From contig NZ_JBALOP010000055.1 in assembly GCF_036962685.1 (NCBI RefSeq), positions 62,001 through 126,000 on the forward strand: DNA of 64,000 bases. The letters are read 5' to 3'. Below the pieces are notes generated by a model, which saw nothing but the letters and a program-made list of their open reading frames with translations, was not told the origin of the DNA and did not search any database. Numbering within the stretch: the stretch's first letter is position 1; each line of letters opens with the position of its first letter. Source of the DNA: Ferdinandcohnia sp036962685 (GTDB lineage: Bacteria; Bacillota; Bacilli; Bacillales; Bacillaceae_L). Shown piece after piece: positions 53,060 through 62,181 of the stretch. A program made the position numbers and the translations under genes.

Positions 53060-53485
53060 TTACCTATCATTTGCAGTCCTTCGACGTACAATAAGAATAG
53101 AAATAGAATAAGAAATTATTAAAATCACTCCTATTAGGAAAGCGACAAAGAAGCCAAGCATACCTTGTATACCGACCCAACCAATCGTAAATGAAAGAAA
53201 AACTAAAACATAACAAAAACCAGCTAGAATGATAGCAACGGGAACGTTATAAGGAAACAAACGTTTCCAGCCTAGTGCTAAAAAAATGGAAAGAATCAGT
53301 ATAGCAAACGAGATAATAATATGCAGTGACCCCCACCGGAATCCCGCTCTAGATTGTGCATCTTCACCAATGGCAGGTGTATTGTTTAGATCATATAGTG
53401 TAATCCATGCAGTAATAACCGCAGTCAATATTACAAGTATGAAAATAGTCCAGTTTATAGCTTTCAGGTAATCTTTATTTTGCAT
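53060..53485 (-). CDS. four-segment membrane protein, function unknown
   Basis: 141 residues; ATG 53485 has TTAGGGGGG upstream. Four hydrophobic segments with a conserved-looking extracellular loop after segment 1 (TLYDLNNTPAIGEDAQSRAG) and a basic C-terminus (RRRTANDR). No family recognised. Likely co-transcribed with the GNAT gene. Confidence 0.75.
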   Translation of the reverse strand: MQNKDYLKAINWTIFILVILTAVITAWITLYDLNNTPAIGEDAQSRAGFRWGSLHIIISFAILILSIFLALGWKRLFPYNVPVAIILAGFCYVLVFLSFTIGWVGIQGMLGFFVAFLIGVILIISYSISILIVRRRTANDR

Positions 53486-53773
53486 TTAATCCCCCCTAAA
53501 TTAACTTATTTTGCTTACCAGAAAAAAGTATAGTAGTTTCTTTTGAAACATTACTCCATTTCACAAAAGTACCGATACTTCCCAAATTATCCAAATCGCT
53601 AAAAGTAACAGATTCGTTTACTTATAACTTCAACAAAAAGGGGACTTCTCCTTTTTTAGGATAACGATTAAATTAGAAACTAATTTAAAAGCTAGCTTCC
53701 GCTTGAGAATGTCATCTTTTGCAAGATATGATTATGACATTGAGGTCAGGCCTTTAAAGCACCCCAAACGACA
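53486..53773. other. gap without gene
   Basis: AT-rich, no credible ORF. An imperfect AAAAAGG/CCTTTTT hairpin at about 53635-53660 could be a terminator-like element, direction unclear. Confidence 0.3.
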
Positions 53774-53803
53774 AAAAGATGAGGTATTTTCCCCTCATCT
53801 TTT
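53774..53803 (-). terminator. terminator of liv-type operon
   Basis: A perfect 11-bp stem AAAAGATGAGG / CCTCATCTTTT with an 8-nt loop, then TTTTTG on the minus strand. Confidence 0.85.
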
Positions 53804-53814
53804 ACGTCTCTATA

Positions 53815-54975
53815 TCATGTCAATATCCGGTGATCAATAAGTAGCTTCTCTTGTTTCGTAATCGACCCGATGTTCACCCTTTTAATAATGGGCCTTACTC
53901 GAATGACATCTTGAAGCCTTGAAACCAGCTGGTCGCTAAGCTCATTCTCAGATTCTATGATGATCTCTAATTGATCTTGATTCTCTATCTTTGATACAAT
54001 CGCTTGAAATCTATTTATTCCTTCACTTTCTAAAACAGCAGCAAGTTGCTTTTCTCTAACGAACATTCCTTTTACTTTGACACCGTCACTTACTCGACCA
54101 AGCACACCCGCAATTCGCTTACCTTCGTATCCTTCAATCCACCTAGATAGGTCACCAGTTCCAAAGCGGATAAGGGGATAACTTTTATCAAATAACGTAA
54201 TAACTACTTCTCCTTCGCCATTTTCGACCTCTTCTCCTGTTAAAGGATCACATATTTGAACAAATGCAGAATTTGTTACCTTTAAACCAGGCCCTTGCTT
54301 GTCCTCGAAAGCAACACATCCGCAATCTGCCGTGCCGTAGCCTTCAAAAACCTGTATTCCTTGTTCCTCGCATCTTTTACGCAATTCCTTTGTCGTCATT
54401 TCTGCTGTAAAAAATACTTTCTGAATAGCTATTTCCTTCCCAACTGTCCATCCTTTTTCATCTGCTGCATCTAGTAAAATCGCAAAAAAGCTAGGAGTTC
54501 CTACATAGCCTGTTACTCGTAAATCTCTAATCACTTGTAATTGCAGTTCCCTATTTCCAGTTCCCGCCGGAATCACTGTTGCACCAAGCTTCCGGAGGGC
54601 AGCATCAAACATAAATCCAGCTGGAGATAAATGATAGGAAAACGTATTTTGTACGATATCATTTTCTTTAAATCCCGCGGCTAGAAGCGCTTCAGAAAAT
54701 CTCCAAAAATCCTCTTCTGTTGATTGAGGATCATAAATAGGACCTGGCGACATAAATATTCGTACCATGTCAGTGGCTGGGACTGTCGTAAGGCCCGCAA
54801 ATGGTGTCAAATTACTTTGTAAATCCGGTAATCTCTCCTTTTTCAAAACAGGTATTTTAACAAGGTCATCTTCTGTTAGAATTTCTTGTGGTGAGAGTCC
54901 TGCGATATCCATTAACCGCCTAAAGCCTTCTGCGTGTTCATATGCATATGACACAGTTTCTTGAATCGATGCCAC
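53815..54975 (-). CDS. PaaK-like CoA ligase
   Basis: 386 residues, somewhat shorter than PaaK (about 430). GTG start one base after the livF stop; its site GAGGTGG lies inside livF. GYVGTPSFFAILLDAADEKG, FFTAEMTTKELRKRCEEQG and GYGTADCGCVAFED follow the phenylacetate-CoA ligase pattern, and RFGTGDLSRWIEG the hinge. The N-terminal 40 residues of usual PaaK are missing or shortened. It probably activates an aromatic or similar carboxylic acid brought in by the same operon. Whether it is active on phenylacetate is unknown. Confidence 0.8.
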   Translation of the reverse strand: MASIQETVSYAYEHAEGFRRLMDIAGLSPQEILTEDDLVKIPVLKKERLPDLQSNLTPFAGLTTVPATDMVRIFMSPGPIYDPQSTEEDFWRFSEALLAAGFKENDIVQNTFSYHLSPAGFMFDAALRKLGATVIPAGTGNRELQLQVIRDLRVTGYVGTPSFFAILLDAADEKGWTVGKEIAIQKVFFTAEMTTKELRKRCEEQGIQVFEGYGTADCGCVAFEDKQGPGLKVTNSAFVQICDPLTGEEVENGEGEVVITLFDKSYPLIRFGTGDLSRWIEGYEGKRIAGVLGRVSDGVKVKGMFVREKQLAAVLESEGINRFQAIVSKIENQDQLEIIIESENELSDQLVSRLQDVIRVRPIIKRVNIGSITKQEKLLIDHRILT

Positions 54976-55764
54976 CTATAGCCACCTCTTTCTTCTTTTG
55001 TAGGATTTAATATCTTTATAGGTTTTCGTTCCTTCACTACTTATCCCTAAGTAAAATTCACGTACATCTTGATTCGAAAGGAGCTTTTCTACATCACCCT
55101 CCATCACAATCCGGCCGTTCTCCATGATATAGCCGTAATGGGCAATTGATAACGCAATCTTGGCATTTTGTTCTACAATTAAAATTGTCGTTCCTTCTTC
55201 TTCGTTAATTCTTTTGATAATACTAAAGATCTCTTTTACTAAAAGTGGAGCAAGTCCAAGTGAAGGCTCATCTAATAGCAACACACTTGGCTTTGCCATG
55301 ATTCCTCTCCCAATTGCCAGCATTTGTTGTTCTCCGCCAGACAGATATCCCGCTTGATTGTTTTTAAGCATTTCAAGCTTAGGAAAATAGCGATACACCT
55401 TTTGAATATCTTCTTTTATATTTTTTCGATCCTTACGTGTATGTGCTCCAGCGATTAAATTATCTTCTACTGTAAGGTGCTCAAATACACGACGACCTTC
55501 CATACATTGAAAGATCCCTTTTTTAACAATTACGTCTGCGCCATTACTATGAATCCGCTCGTCATTTAATTCAATAAAACCATCTGTTACTTCTCCATTT
55601 TCACTTTTAAGAAGACCTGAAATGGCTTTTAATGTTGTTGTTTTTCCCGCACCATTACTGCCAAGCAAAGCAACAATTTTTCCTTTTGGTACAACCATTG
55701 ATAGACCCTTTAATACTAAAATGACGCGATCATACACAACCTCAACATTGTTTAATGTCAGCAT
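54976..55764 (-). CDS. livF: ABC transporter ATPase, LivF type
   Basis: 262 residues; ATG 55764 with AAAGGAGG. Walker A GSNGAGKTT (residues 35-43), signature YLSGGEQQML near 137 and Walker B LLLDEPSLGLAP near 155 all present. Couples ATP hydrolysis to import through LivH/LivM-like permeases. In operon between the binding protein and the CoA ligase. Confidence 0.92.
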   Translation of the reverse strand: MLTLNNVEVVYDRVILVLKGLSMVVPKGKIVALLGSNGAGKTTTLKAISGLLKSENGEVTDGFIELNDERIHSNGADVIVKKGIFQCMEGRRVFEHLTVEDNLIAGAHTRKDRKNIKEDIQKVYRYFPKLEMLKNNQAGYLSGGEQQMLAIGRGIMAKPSVLLLDEPSLGLAPLLVKEIFSIIKRINEEEGTTILIVEQNAKIALSIAHYGYIMENGRIVMEGDVEKLLSNQDVREFYLGISSEGTKTYKDIKSYKRRKRWL

Positions 55765-55808
55765 CTAATCCTCCTTTCATCGAAAAGCGCTGCGATATAT
55801 TTTTTCAA

Positions 55809-55835
55809 AAAGGAAGGTGTAAACCACCTCCCTTT
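55809..55835 (-). terminator. hairpin after binding-protein gene
   Basis: AAAGGAAGGTG / CACCTCCCTTT (one G-T pair) with a 5-nt loop, T-run TTTTTG on the minus strand. Probably partial termination that lowers livF and CoA-ligase expression relative to the binding protein. Confidence 0.65.
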
Positions 55836-55839
55836 TCAC

Positions 55840-57018
55840 TCAATAACCAATATAATCAGTAAATACTTCCCATTTTCCATTTTTCACTTCGGCTAACCGA
55901 ATTTGATTTGTTCCAGCATGATTATCAGCTGAAAACGAAATTGGTGCTGCTAAACCACCGAATTCAAGGTTCGAGATTTTTTCTAAGCCTTTGCGGATTC
56001 CTTCACCAGTTGTTGGATCATCCGCTAATCTCACTCCTTCTACCATAATAGAGGCAGCAACCCAGCCTTGAATGAATTTTTGGTTTTTATCCTCTAACTT
56101 TTCACCTTTACTTTCTAAAAATTCCTTGATAACATCCATACCTGGTAGGTCTTCATAAGGGAATGCATGTGTAACAACTCCGATAAATCCTTCTGCGGCA
56201 TCTCCAGCTAATGGAATTAATCCTTCACCCGTCGACCAGTTTAACCCAATAAACTGTGTATCAATATTCAATTTTTGTGCATCCTTTAAAATTGTTGCTG
56301 TAGCTCCCCATGTTTCTTGAATAATTGCATAATCTGGATTTTTCTTCTCCATATTTAACAATTGAGAGGTGGCATCGAGTGCAGTAACATCTACGATTTG
56401 CTCATCTACCACTTCTATACCAATCTCTGCTGCAAAGTCTTTTGCATCCTGAATTGGGGACTTACCGAATGCTGTGTCATTATAAAGTAGGGCAACTGTA
56501 GGTGTGCCACCACTATGATTATCCTTAATCCACTTTAATGCCGTGCGAGCTTGATCAGAATATGACGCAGCTACTAGGAAATTATACGGACTTTCATCCA
56601 TGTTTTTAAGGTTTTCAGAATAAGACGCTGAAATGAACGGTAATTTATCTGTTGCTACCTGTTGACGAAGGGCCTCCGTATCCCCAGTACCCCAACCTAA
56701 AATAGCGGACACTTTATCCGATGATTTTAATTTTTGGTAAAGCTTCTGTGCCTCTGGAATTTTATACGCGTAATCATCTCCAATTAATTCTAGTTTGTAT
56801 CCATTTACTGGTTCTTGTGTGCTTAAATACTCAAAATAGGCTTCCTCCCCTTTTGCATATGGTGTTCCAACATCACCAGTTCCACCGGTTAAATCAAATA
56901 ACCCCCCAATTTTAATTGTTTTATTTTCATCACCTGAAGATTTATCTCCTCCTGAGCAGCCAGCAAGTACACCAATGACTAATAACAAGCCAAAAACAAT
57001 TGAACCAATTTTCTTCAT
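55840..57018 (-). CDS. branched-chain-type substrate-binding lipoprotein
   Basis: 392 residues. Lipobox VLAGC (Cys 21), then a peripla_BP_6 fold (IKIGGLFDLTGGTGDVGTPY, SAILGWGTGDTEALRQQV, IQETWGATATILKDAQKL). This subgroup (HAAT family) binds amino acids, but also aromatic acids or urea. ATG 57018 with AAGGGGGAG. The CoA ligases in the operon argue for a carboxylic acid rather than an amino acid. Confidence 0.9.
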   Translation of the reverse strand: MKKIGSIVFGLLLVIGVLAGCSGGDKSSGDENKTIKIGGLFDLTGGTGDVGTPYAKGEEAYFEYLSTQEPVNGYKLELIGDDYAYKIPEAQKLYQKLKSSDKVSAILGWGTGDTEALRQQVATDKLPFISASYSENLKNMDESPYNFLVAASYSDQARTALKWIKDNHSGGTPTVALLYNDTAFGKSPIQDAKDFAAEIGIEVVDEQIVDVTALDATSQLLNMEKKNPDYAIIQETWGATATILKDAQKLNIDTQFIGLNWSTGEGLIPLAGDAAEGFIGVVTHAFPYEDLPGMDVIKEFLESKGEKLEDKNQKFIQGWVAASIMVEGVRLADDPTTGEGIRKGLEKISNLEFGGLAAPISFSADNHAGTNQIRLAEVKNGKWEVFTDYIGY

Positions 57019-57092
57019 ACTTCTCCCCCTTAGTTCTAAACATTTTTATAAAAAGTGATAAACACTTATTGCCTTATAACCATTTCTTCAAA

Positions 57093-58154
57093 CTAATAGG
57101 AAAATGGCCAAAGTTTAAAATAGTTTTTAATATTCTTCCATATTTTCGCAAGTCCTTCTGGCTCATAAATGAGAAATAGGATGATGACCAATCCAAATAC
57201 TAACTCTTTTAGACCCACTAACACATCAGCTAAATCAGGAAAAATTCCGCTTACCATATCAATACCCGATCGAAGAAAGACTGGTAATAATGTAATAAAG
57301 ACTGCTCCATATATCGATCCAAACACGCTTCCTAATCCACCGACAAGAACCATCGCTAAATATTCAATCGAAACCGTAATGCTATACAATTCCGGACTCA
57401 CAATCATCGTGTAATGCCCTAGTAATGCCCCAGCAACTCCTACGAAAAAAGAACTGATTGAGAATGCGAGTACCTTATATTTAAATAAATCAATCCCCAT
57501 AACTTCCGCAGCTATATCTCGATCTCTTACTGCAATAAATGCTCTCCCTACTCGTGACCGAAAGAGATTTAATGTAAAGATTGTCGTGATTAGCAGCACG
57601 ACTAGCATTAAGTAGTAGTAGCTTCTTTCACTTGCAAAAATAAAGCCACCAATTGATGGTCTTGAAAGTAAAAGTCCAGCTGTTCCACCTGTTACAGCAT
57701 CCCATCGAGAAATAACAAACAAAATAATAACTTGTGCTGCCAATGTCGCGATCGCTAAATATAGTCCTTTTAAGCGAAGGGATGGGATTCCAAACAAGGC
57801 ACCCACAATGGCTGTAATTAATCCTGCCATTGGCATGGCTAGCCAAAAGCTTAAGCCAAGCTTTGCTGTTAAAATAGCAGATGTATATCCACCTACTCCT
57901 AAAAAGGCACCCACACCAATTGAAATTTGTCCTGTAAATCCGGTTAAAATATTTAATCCAATCGCCCCAATAGCTGCTATTCCGCATAATGTGGCAAGCC
58001 CAATAATATATTCCGAAGAGAGGAAAGGGAATACCGCAAAGAACGCGATGATTGCGAAAATACGAATTCTCACTCGAGTGATTTTCCAAATTCTCATATC
58101 TTCTTTATAGGAAACATGGAATTCTCCGCAATCCATCACAAAAGGATTTCGCAT
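57093..58154 (-). CDS. livM: ABC permease, LivM type
   Basis: 353 residues from ATG 58154 (GAGGGTG upstream, inside livH); the frame extends to 58196 but overlaps livH. About ten hydrophobic segments, with GLNILTGFTGQISIGVGAFLGVG (core LTGFTGQISIGVGAF) and RDRDIAAEVMGIDLFKYK near the ATPase-contact loop, typical of LivM. Forms the channel with LivH. Confidence 0.92.
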   Translation of the reverse strand: MRNPFVMDCGEFHVSYKEDMRIWKITRVRIRIFAIIAFFAVFPFLSSEYIIGLATLCGIAAIGAIGLNILTGFTGQISIGVGAFLGVGGYTSAILTAKLGLSFWLAMPMAGLITAIVGALFGIPSLRLKGLYLAIATLAAQVIILFVISRWDAVTGGTAGLLLSRPSIGGFIFASERSYYYLMLVVLLITTIFTLNLFRSRVGRAFIAVRDRDIAAEVMGIDLFKYKVLAFSISSFFVGVAGALLGHYTMIVSPELYSITVSIEYLAMVLVGGLGSVFGSIYGAVFITLLPVFLRSGIDMVSGIFPDLADVLVGLKELVFGLVIILFLIYEPEGLAKIWKNIKNYFKLWPFSY

Positions 58155-58158
58155 ATTC

Positions 58159-59043
58159 TCACACCCTCTCAATTTCTTTTTTACCGAACAAGCCATATGG
58201 CTTAAACATTAGGATGAATACCAGCAGAACAAATGGCATTACTTCCTTTAAGCCACCACCTATTAACGGATCTAAATATCCACCAGTCATACTTTCAATA
58301 ATCCCGATGATTAACCCGCCGATAATTGCACCAGGAATACTATCAAGTCCTCCAAGAATGGCTACAGGTAATACCTTTAATCCAATCGCCGAAAGCGAAG
58401 CATTTACACCATTTATATTTCCAAGCAGGATACCACCTACTGCAGAAACAATCGCAGCAATTGCCCATGCGACAGCGAATATCGTCTTTACACTAATCCC
58501 CATTGACATCGCAGCTTGCTGGTCATCAGCTGTTGCTCGCATGGCTATTCCAAGCTTTGAATACTTGAAAAACAATGTAAATACAAGAAGCATGAACACA
58601 ACAATCACAAGTGACCATAGATAAACAGGTGCAACTATAATCCCTGCAAACTGAACCGGCTTCTCCGAAAATATTTTTGGAAATACACGTGTTTCATGCC
58701 CCCAAATAATATGAACAACGCCAGCTAGCACACTCGATAAACCAATTGTCGCCATAATCATGGAAATGACCGGTTCTCCAATAAAAGGCCGTAGAACAAT
58801 CCGTTCTATCACAAACCCTAGAATCGCACTAAATATGAGCGCTAGTAATACAGCAGGAATAAACGGTATGTTGTACGCTGTAATTAGCGTAAGGCAGACA
58901 TATGTCCCAATTAACAGAAATTCTCCTTGTGCAAAATTGATTGCATCACTGGACTTATAGATTAAAACAAATCCTAACGCTACAAGCGCGTAAACACTAC
59001 CTACAACGATTCCTGTCACGAGCATTTGTAAAAAAAACGTCAT
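58159..59043 (-). CDS. livH: ABC permease, LivH type
   Basis: 294 residues with eight hydrophobic segments. VYALVALGFVLIYKSSDAIN and MRATADDQQAAMSMGI (ATPase-contact loop near residue 190) are classic LivH motifs. Start overlaps the stop of the upstream CoA-ligase gene (TAATG). Confidence 0.93.
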   Translation of the reverse strand: MTFFLQMLVTGIVVGSVYALVALGFVLIYKSSDAINFAQGEFLLIGTYVCLTLITAYNIPFIPAVLLALIFSAILGFVIERIVLRPFIGEPVISMIMATIGLSSVLAGVVHIIWGHETRVFPKIFSEKPVQFAGIIVAPVYLWSLVIVVFMLLVFTLFFKYSKLGIAMRATADDQQAAMSMGISVKTIFAVAWAIAAIVSAVGGILLGNINGVNASLSAIGLKVLPVAILGGLDSIPGAIIGGLIIGIIESMTGGYLDPLIGGGLKEVMPFVLLVFILMFKPYGLFGKKEIERV

Positions 59044-60953
59044 TAAGCGGCTCCCTCCTCTTCTTCCATGAGGATTACCCGAAGTGTTGTTTGAATTAAT
59101 TGTTCATTTCCATCTCGATATTTAATGCGACCTTCAATATCGATTTGGTCATTCTCTGAGTAAAGTCCCTCAATTAATTGTTCATATTTCCTAGCGACAA
59201 ATTGCCTACGTACCTTTTTCGTGCGAGTTAATTCCTCATCATCTGCATCCAGCTCTTTATATAAAAGAACGAATTTCTTTATTCGGGCTTTTTCAGGTAG
59301 AGTCTTATTGACTTCATTTACTTGCTCTTGTATCAAATCTAGAACTTGATTCTTTGATGATAGATCGGTATAGGTTGTGTAGCCTATCTGCTTTTTTTCT
59401 GCCCAATGTCCGACATTTTCCATATCGATATTAATTATGGCAACTACATAGGGACGTTCCCTTCCAATTGCTACAGCCTCTTGTATATAAGGGCTAAACT
59501 TTAATTTATTCTCAATGTATTGAGGTGAGAACATCTCTCCTGTATCTAAACGAATGACATCCTTCAATCTGTCGATAATATATAAATGTCCGTCTTCATC
59601 TAACCGCCCAGCATCCCCGGTATGTAGCCATCCATCTTCAATTGTTTCGTTCGTTGCTTGTTCATTATCGTAATATCCTACACATACACTAGTGCTTTTA
59701 AGTAGTACTTCACCCTGGTCAGATATCTTCACTTCTGTTCCAGGTATCGGAGTCCCTACACTTTCAATCTTTATATCCCCATCACGATGAACAATTGAGA
59801 TTCCTGATACCTCTGTCTGACCATAGATACTTTTGACATTAACTCCAATGCTATGAAAAAAAGTAAATACATCAGGTCCAAGTGGAGCACCACCTGTATA
59901 AGCTCGTTTTAATCGTAAAAGACCTAGGTGGTCACGAATCGCACTAAACAAAAAGTAATCTGCGATTTTATAGGTGATTTTTGTACCAAGCGATATTTCT
60001 TCTCTATTAAATTTAGCTCTTGCTACTTTTTCACCAATTGGCTTACACCACTCATACAGCTTCCGTTTTAACCAACCTGCATCTTGTATGCGAACTTGAA
60101 ATTTCGAGACCATATCTTCATAAATTCTAGGAGGAGAAAACATCACATGAGGCCCAATTTCACGAAGGTTTTCTAAAACAGTTGTGGGTTCTTCCGGGAA
60201 GTTAATGGTTACTCCGCTATATAAGCCCATTGAGATTGTCATCATCTGCTCCCCTATCCAGGCAAGTGGTAAAAATGAGAGATATTCATCACTTTCTAAT
60301 AATGGGTCGAATGAGGTAAGATTTTTTGCCATATCAAAGAGATTTTGATATGAAAGCATCGTTCCTTTCGGGTTTCCAGTCGTACCCGATGTATAAGATA
60401 ATATAGCGGTATCCTCGTAAACCCCTTTTTTCAATTCTGTTTCGAAATAAGTAGGATCTTCCTGTTCAAAGGATTTACCTAGCTCTTTTACATCATGAAA
60501 GAATATGAGATTCTCATCCTGATAGTTTCTCATTCCTCGCGGATCATAATAGATAATCGTCTTAACCTTTGGGATCATTTCTTTAATCTCATACAACTTA
60601 TCAACTTGTTCTTGATCCTCTGCTACCACAATTGATGCATCACAATTGCCTAAAATATAGGCAATTTCATTTGGGAGAGACTCCTGAAAAATACCAACAC
60701 CAATGCCACCTAAGCTTTGTGCGGCTAATTCACTAATTACCCACTCTGAACGATTATCCCCGATTATAGCAAGCTTTTCTCCCCGCTTAAATCCCAGTTT
60801 GGCTAGTCCCAAACTAAGCAATTTTACATCCTCAAAGAATTCTTGATAAGTTACTTCGTTCCATATTCCAAACTCCTTTTCCCGGTAAGCAACCTTTGAT
60901 CCATTTTCCTTACTTTTCTCTTGCAACACTTGAGGAAATGTCATGTTGGACAT
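59043..60953 (-). CDS. long-chain-type acyl-CoA synthetase
   Basis: 636 residues; ATG 60953 with GGGAGGAGG. AMP-binding motif ILSYTSGTTGNPKGTMLSY near residues 190-208, SIYGQTEVSG near 380, GWLHTGD near 437 and KDVIRLDTGEMFSPQYIE near 455: the arrangement of bacterial FadD15/AAE-type enzymes of about 600 residues. Activates a fatty or other lipophilic acid to CoA ester; its place inside an ABC-importer operon suggests vectorial activation of the imported substrate. Confidence 0.88.
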   Translation of the reverse strand: MSNMTFPQVLQEKSKENGSKVAYREKEFGIWNEVTYQEFFEDVKLLSLGLAKLGFKRGEKLAIIGDNRSEWVISELAAQSLGGIGVGIFQESLPNEIAYILGNCDASIVVAEDQEQVDKLYEIKEMIPKVKTIIYYDPRGMRNYQDENLIFFHDVKELGKSFEQEDPTYFETELKKGVYEDTAILSYTSGTTGNPKGTMLSYQNLFDMAKNLTSFDPLLESDEYLSFLPLAWIGEQMMTISMGLYSGVTINFPEEPTTVLENLREIGPHVMFSPPRIYEDMVSKFQVRIQDAGWLKRKLYEWCKPIGEKVARAKFNREEISLGTKITYKIADYFLFSAIRDHLGLLRLKRAYTGGAPLGPDVFTFFHSIGVNVKSIYGQTEVSGISIVHRDGDIKIESVGTPIPGTEVKISDQGEVLLKSTSVCVGYYDNEQATNETIEDGWLHTGDAGRLDEDGHLYIIDRLKDVIRLDTGEMFSPQYIENKLKFSPYIQEAVAIGRERPYVVAIINIDMENVGHWAEKKQIGYTTYTDLSSKNQVLDLIQEQVNEVNKTLPEKARIKKFVLLYKELDADDEELTRTKKVRRQFVARKYEQLIEGLYSENDQIDIEGRIKYRDGNEQLIQTTLRVILMEEEEGAA

Positions 60954-60974
60954 CAAATACCTCCTCCCTGTTCG

Positions 60975-61745
60975 TTAGCCCACTTGATCTTCTCCCAAAT
61001 AGGCATTTATAACCTTTTGATTGTTTTGAATTTCGTCTGGTGTCCCATACCCAATTAACTTTCCAAAATCAAGAACAGCAATATGATTAGATAAGTCCAT
61101 TACCACTCGCATGTCATGCTCAATTAGGATAATCGTTGTTTTCCTTTCAGCATGAATATCAATAATATAGCGAGCCATATCCTCTTTTTCTTCCGTATTC
61201 ATACCAGCCATTGGTTCATCTAATAATAAAAGCTCCGGATCGAGTGCTAATGCTCTCCCTACTTCGACTCGTTTTTGTAACCCATATGATAGCCTGCCGA
61301 CAGGGGTATTTCGAATATGTTCAATTTCTAGAAAGTCAATCACATCCTCCACTTTCTGACGATGCTCGACCTCCTCCCTTTGTGCCTTTCCCCAGTACAA
61401 TCCCCCTGAGAGAATACCTGTTTTCATTCTGACATGCCTCCCAAGCATCAGGTTGTCTAGGACAGATAAGTGGGGAAAAAGCTCAATGTTCTGAAAGGCC
61501 CTTGCTATTCCTAGCCCAGCGCGTTTGTGGGGCTTCAGCTGTGTAATTTCTTCACCTTTGAAGGAAATCGATCCATTTGATGGGCGGTACAAACCACTTA
61601 TACAGTTCAACATGCTTGTCTTCCCTGCACCATTTGGTCCGATAAGTGAAAATATCTCGCCTTCTTTTACCGCATATGAAACATGATCAAGTGCAACGAC
61701 TCCACCGAAGCGTAAAGTCACATCTTGCATTTTTAAGATTTCCAA
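60975..61745 (-). CDS. livG: ABC transporter ATPase, LivG type
   Basis: 256 residues. I chose TTG 61745 because GGGAGG lies 7 nt before it; the frame is open to 61784 but that part overlaps the cre box and has no site. Walker A GPNGAGKTSML, signature LSYGLQKRVEVGRAL, Walker B LLLDEPMAGM, and IILIEHDMRVVMDLS (LivG tail) all present. First gene of the importer operon. Confidence 0.92.
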   Translation of the reverse strand: MEILKMQDVTLRFGGVVALDHVSYAVKEGEIFSLIGPNGAGKTSMLNCISGLYRPSNGSISFKGEEITQLKPHKRAGLGIARAFQNIELFPHLSVLDNLMLGRHVRMKTGILSGGLYWGKAQREEVEHRQKVEDVIDFLEIEHIRNTPVGRLSYGLQKRVEVGRALALDPELLLLDEPMAGMNTEEKEDMARYIIDIHAERKTTIILIEHDMRVVMDLSNHIAVLDFGKLIGYGTPDEIQNNQKVINAYLGEDQVG

Positions 61746-61771
61746 ACTCCTGCCTCCCTTCGAGAAAGTAA

Positions 61772-61785
61772 TGAAAGCGCTCACA
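61772..61785. promoter_or_regulatory. perfect cre box of the importer operon
   Basis: TGAAAGCGCTCACA fits TGWAANCGNTNWCA at all 14 positions and lies just after the inferred start point, so strong CcpA repression is expected. Confidence 0.8.
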
Positions 61786-61795
61786 ACCTACTATA

Positions 61796-61824
61796 TTTAT
61801 AATTCATATGCATGTATTTTTAAA
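61796..61824 (-). promoter_or_regulatory. promoter of the importer operon
   Basis: Minus strand TTTAAA (61819-61824), 17-bp spacer, TATAAA (61796-61801). Reasonable sigma-A promoter, about 50 bp before livG. Confidence 0.5.
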
Positions 61825-62095
61825 AAAGACTATCAGTATTAAAAAGAAATTGATTGAAGGATAGCATAAAATCATAGAGTAGAAGAACACCCTTTAAATC
61901 GCTTTCCTTCAACATTTCAATCAGTTGATTAGCTACAACACGTTCAGCAGCTGGACATTTAGTAATCTTTGCTTTGACGATCATATTATTTTCGTTATCA
62001 TCGAATCTAATAGAATTTGAATAACCCTCTACAGCCTCTAAAAACTTCATTATTCCATAAAATAAAAAATCACCACTTATCGAAAGATATACCAA
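61820..62095 (-). CDS. doubtful 91-residue ORF
   Basis: Open frame with TTG start and no ribosome binding site; internal ATG 62050 has none either. The middle (SNSIRFDDNENNMIVKAKI, then CPAAERVVANQLIEML) looks protein-like and may be the remnant of a larger gene. Its end overlaps the importer promoter. No family recognised. Confidence 0.3.
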   Translation of the reverse strand: MVYLSISGDFLFYGIMKFLEAVEGYSNSIRFDDNENNMIVKAKITKCPAAERVVANQLIEMLKESDLKGVLLLYDFMLSFNQFLFNTDSLF

Positions 62096-62181
62096 AAGGT
62101 GGTATTCAAATCGAATATTATGGTGATTCTGAAAAGTCTATAGATTTTTTTGCGTTATTCTAACTATTTTGTAAAAAAAAT

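Noticed and set aside
57628..58089. 153-codon frame antiparallel in frame-shift to livM
   Set aside because: Same strand but another frame of a clear livM gene; composition is shadow-like, with many Cys/Trp.
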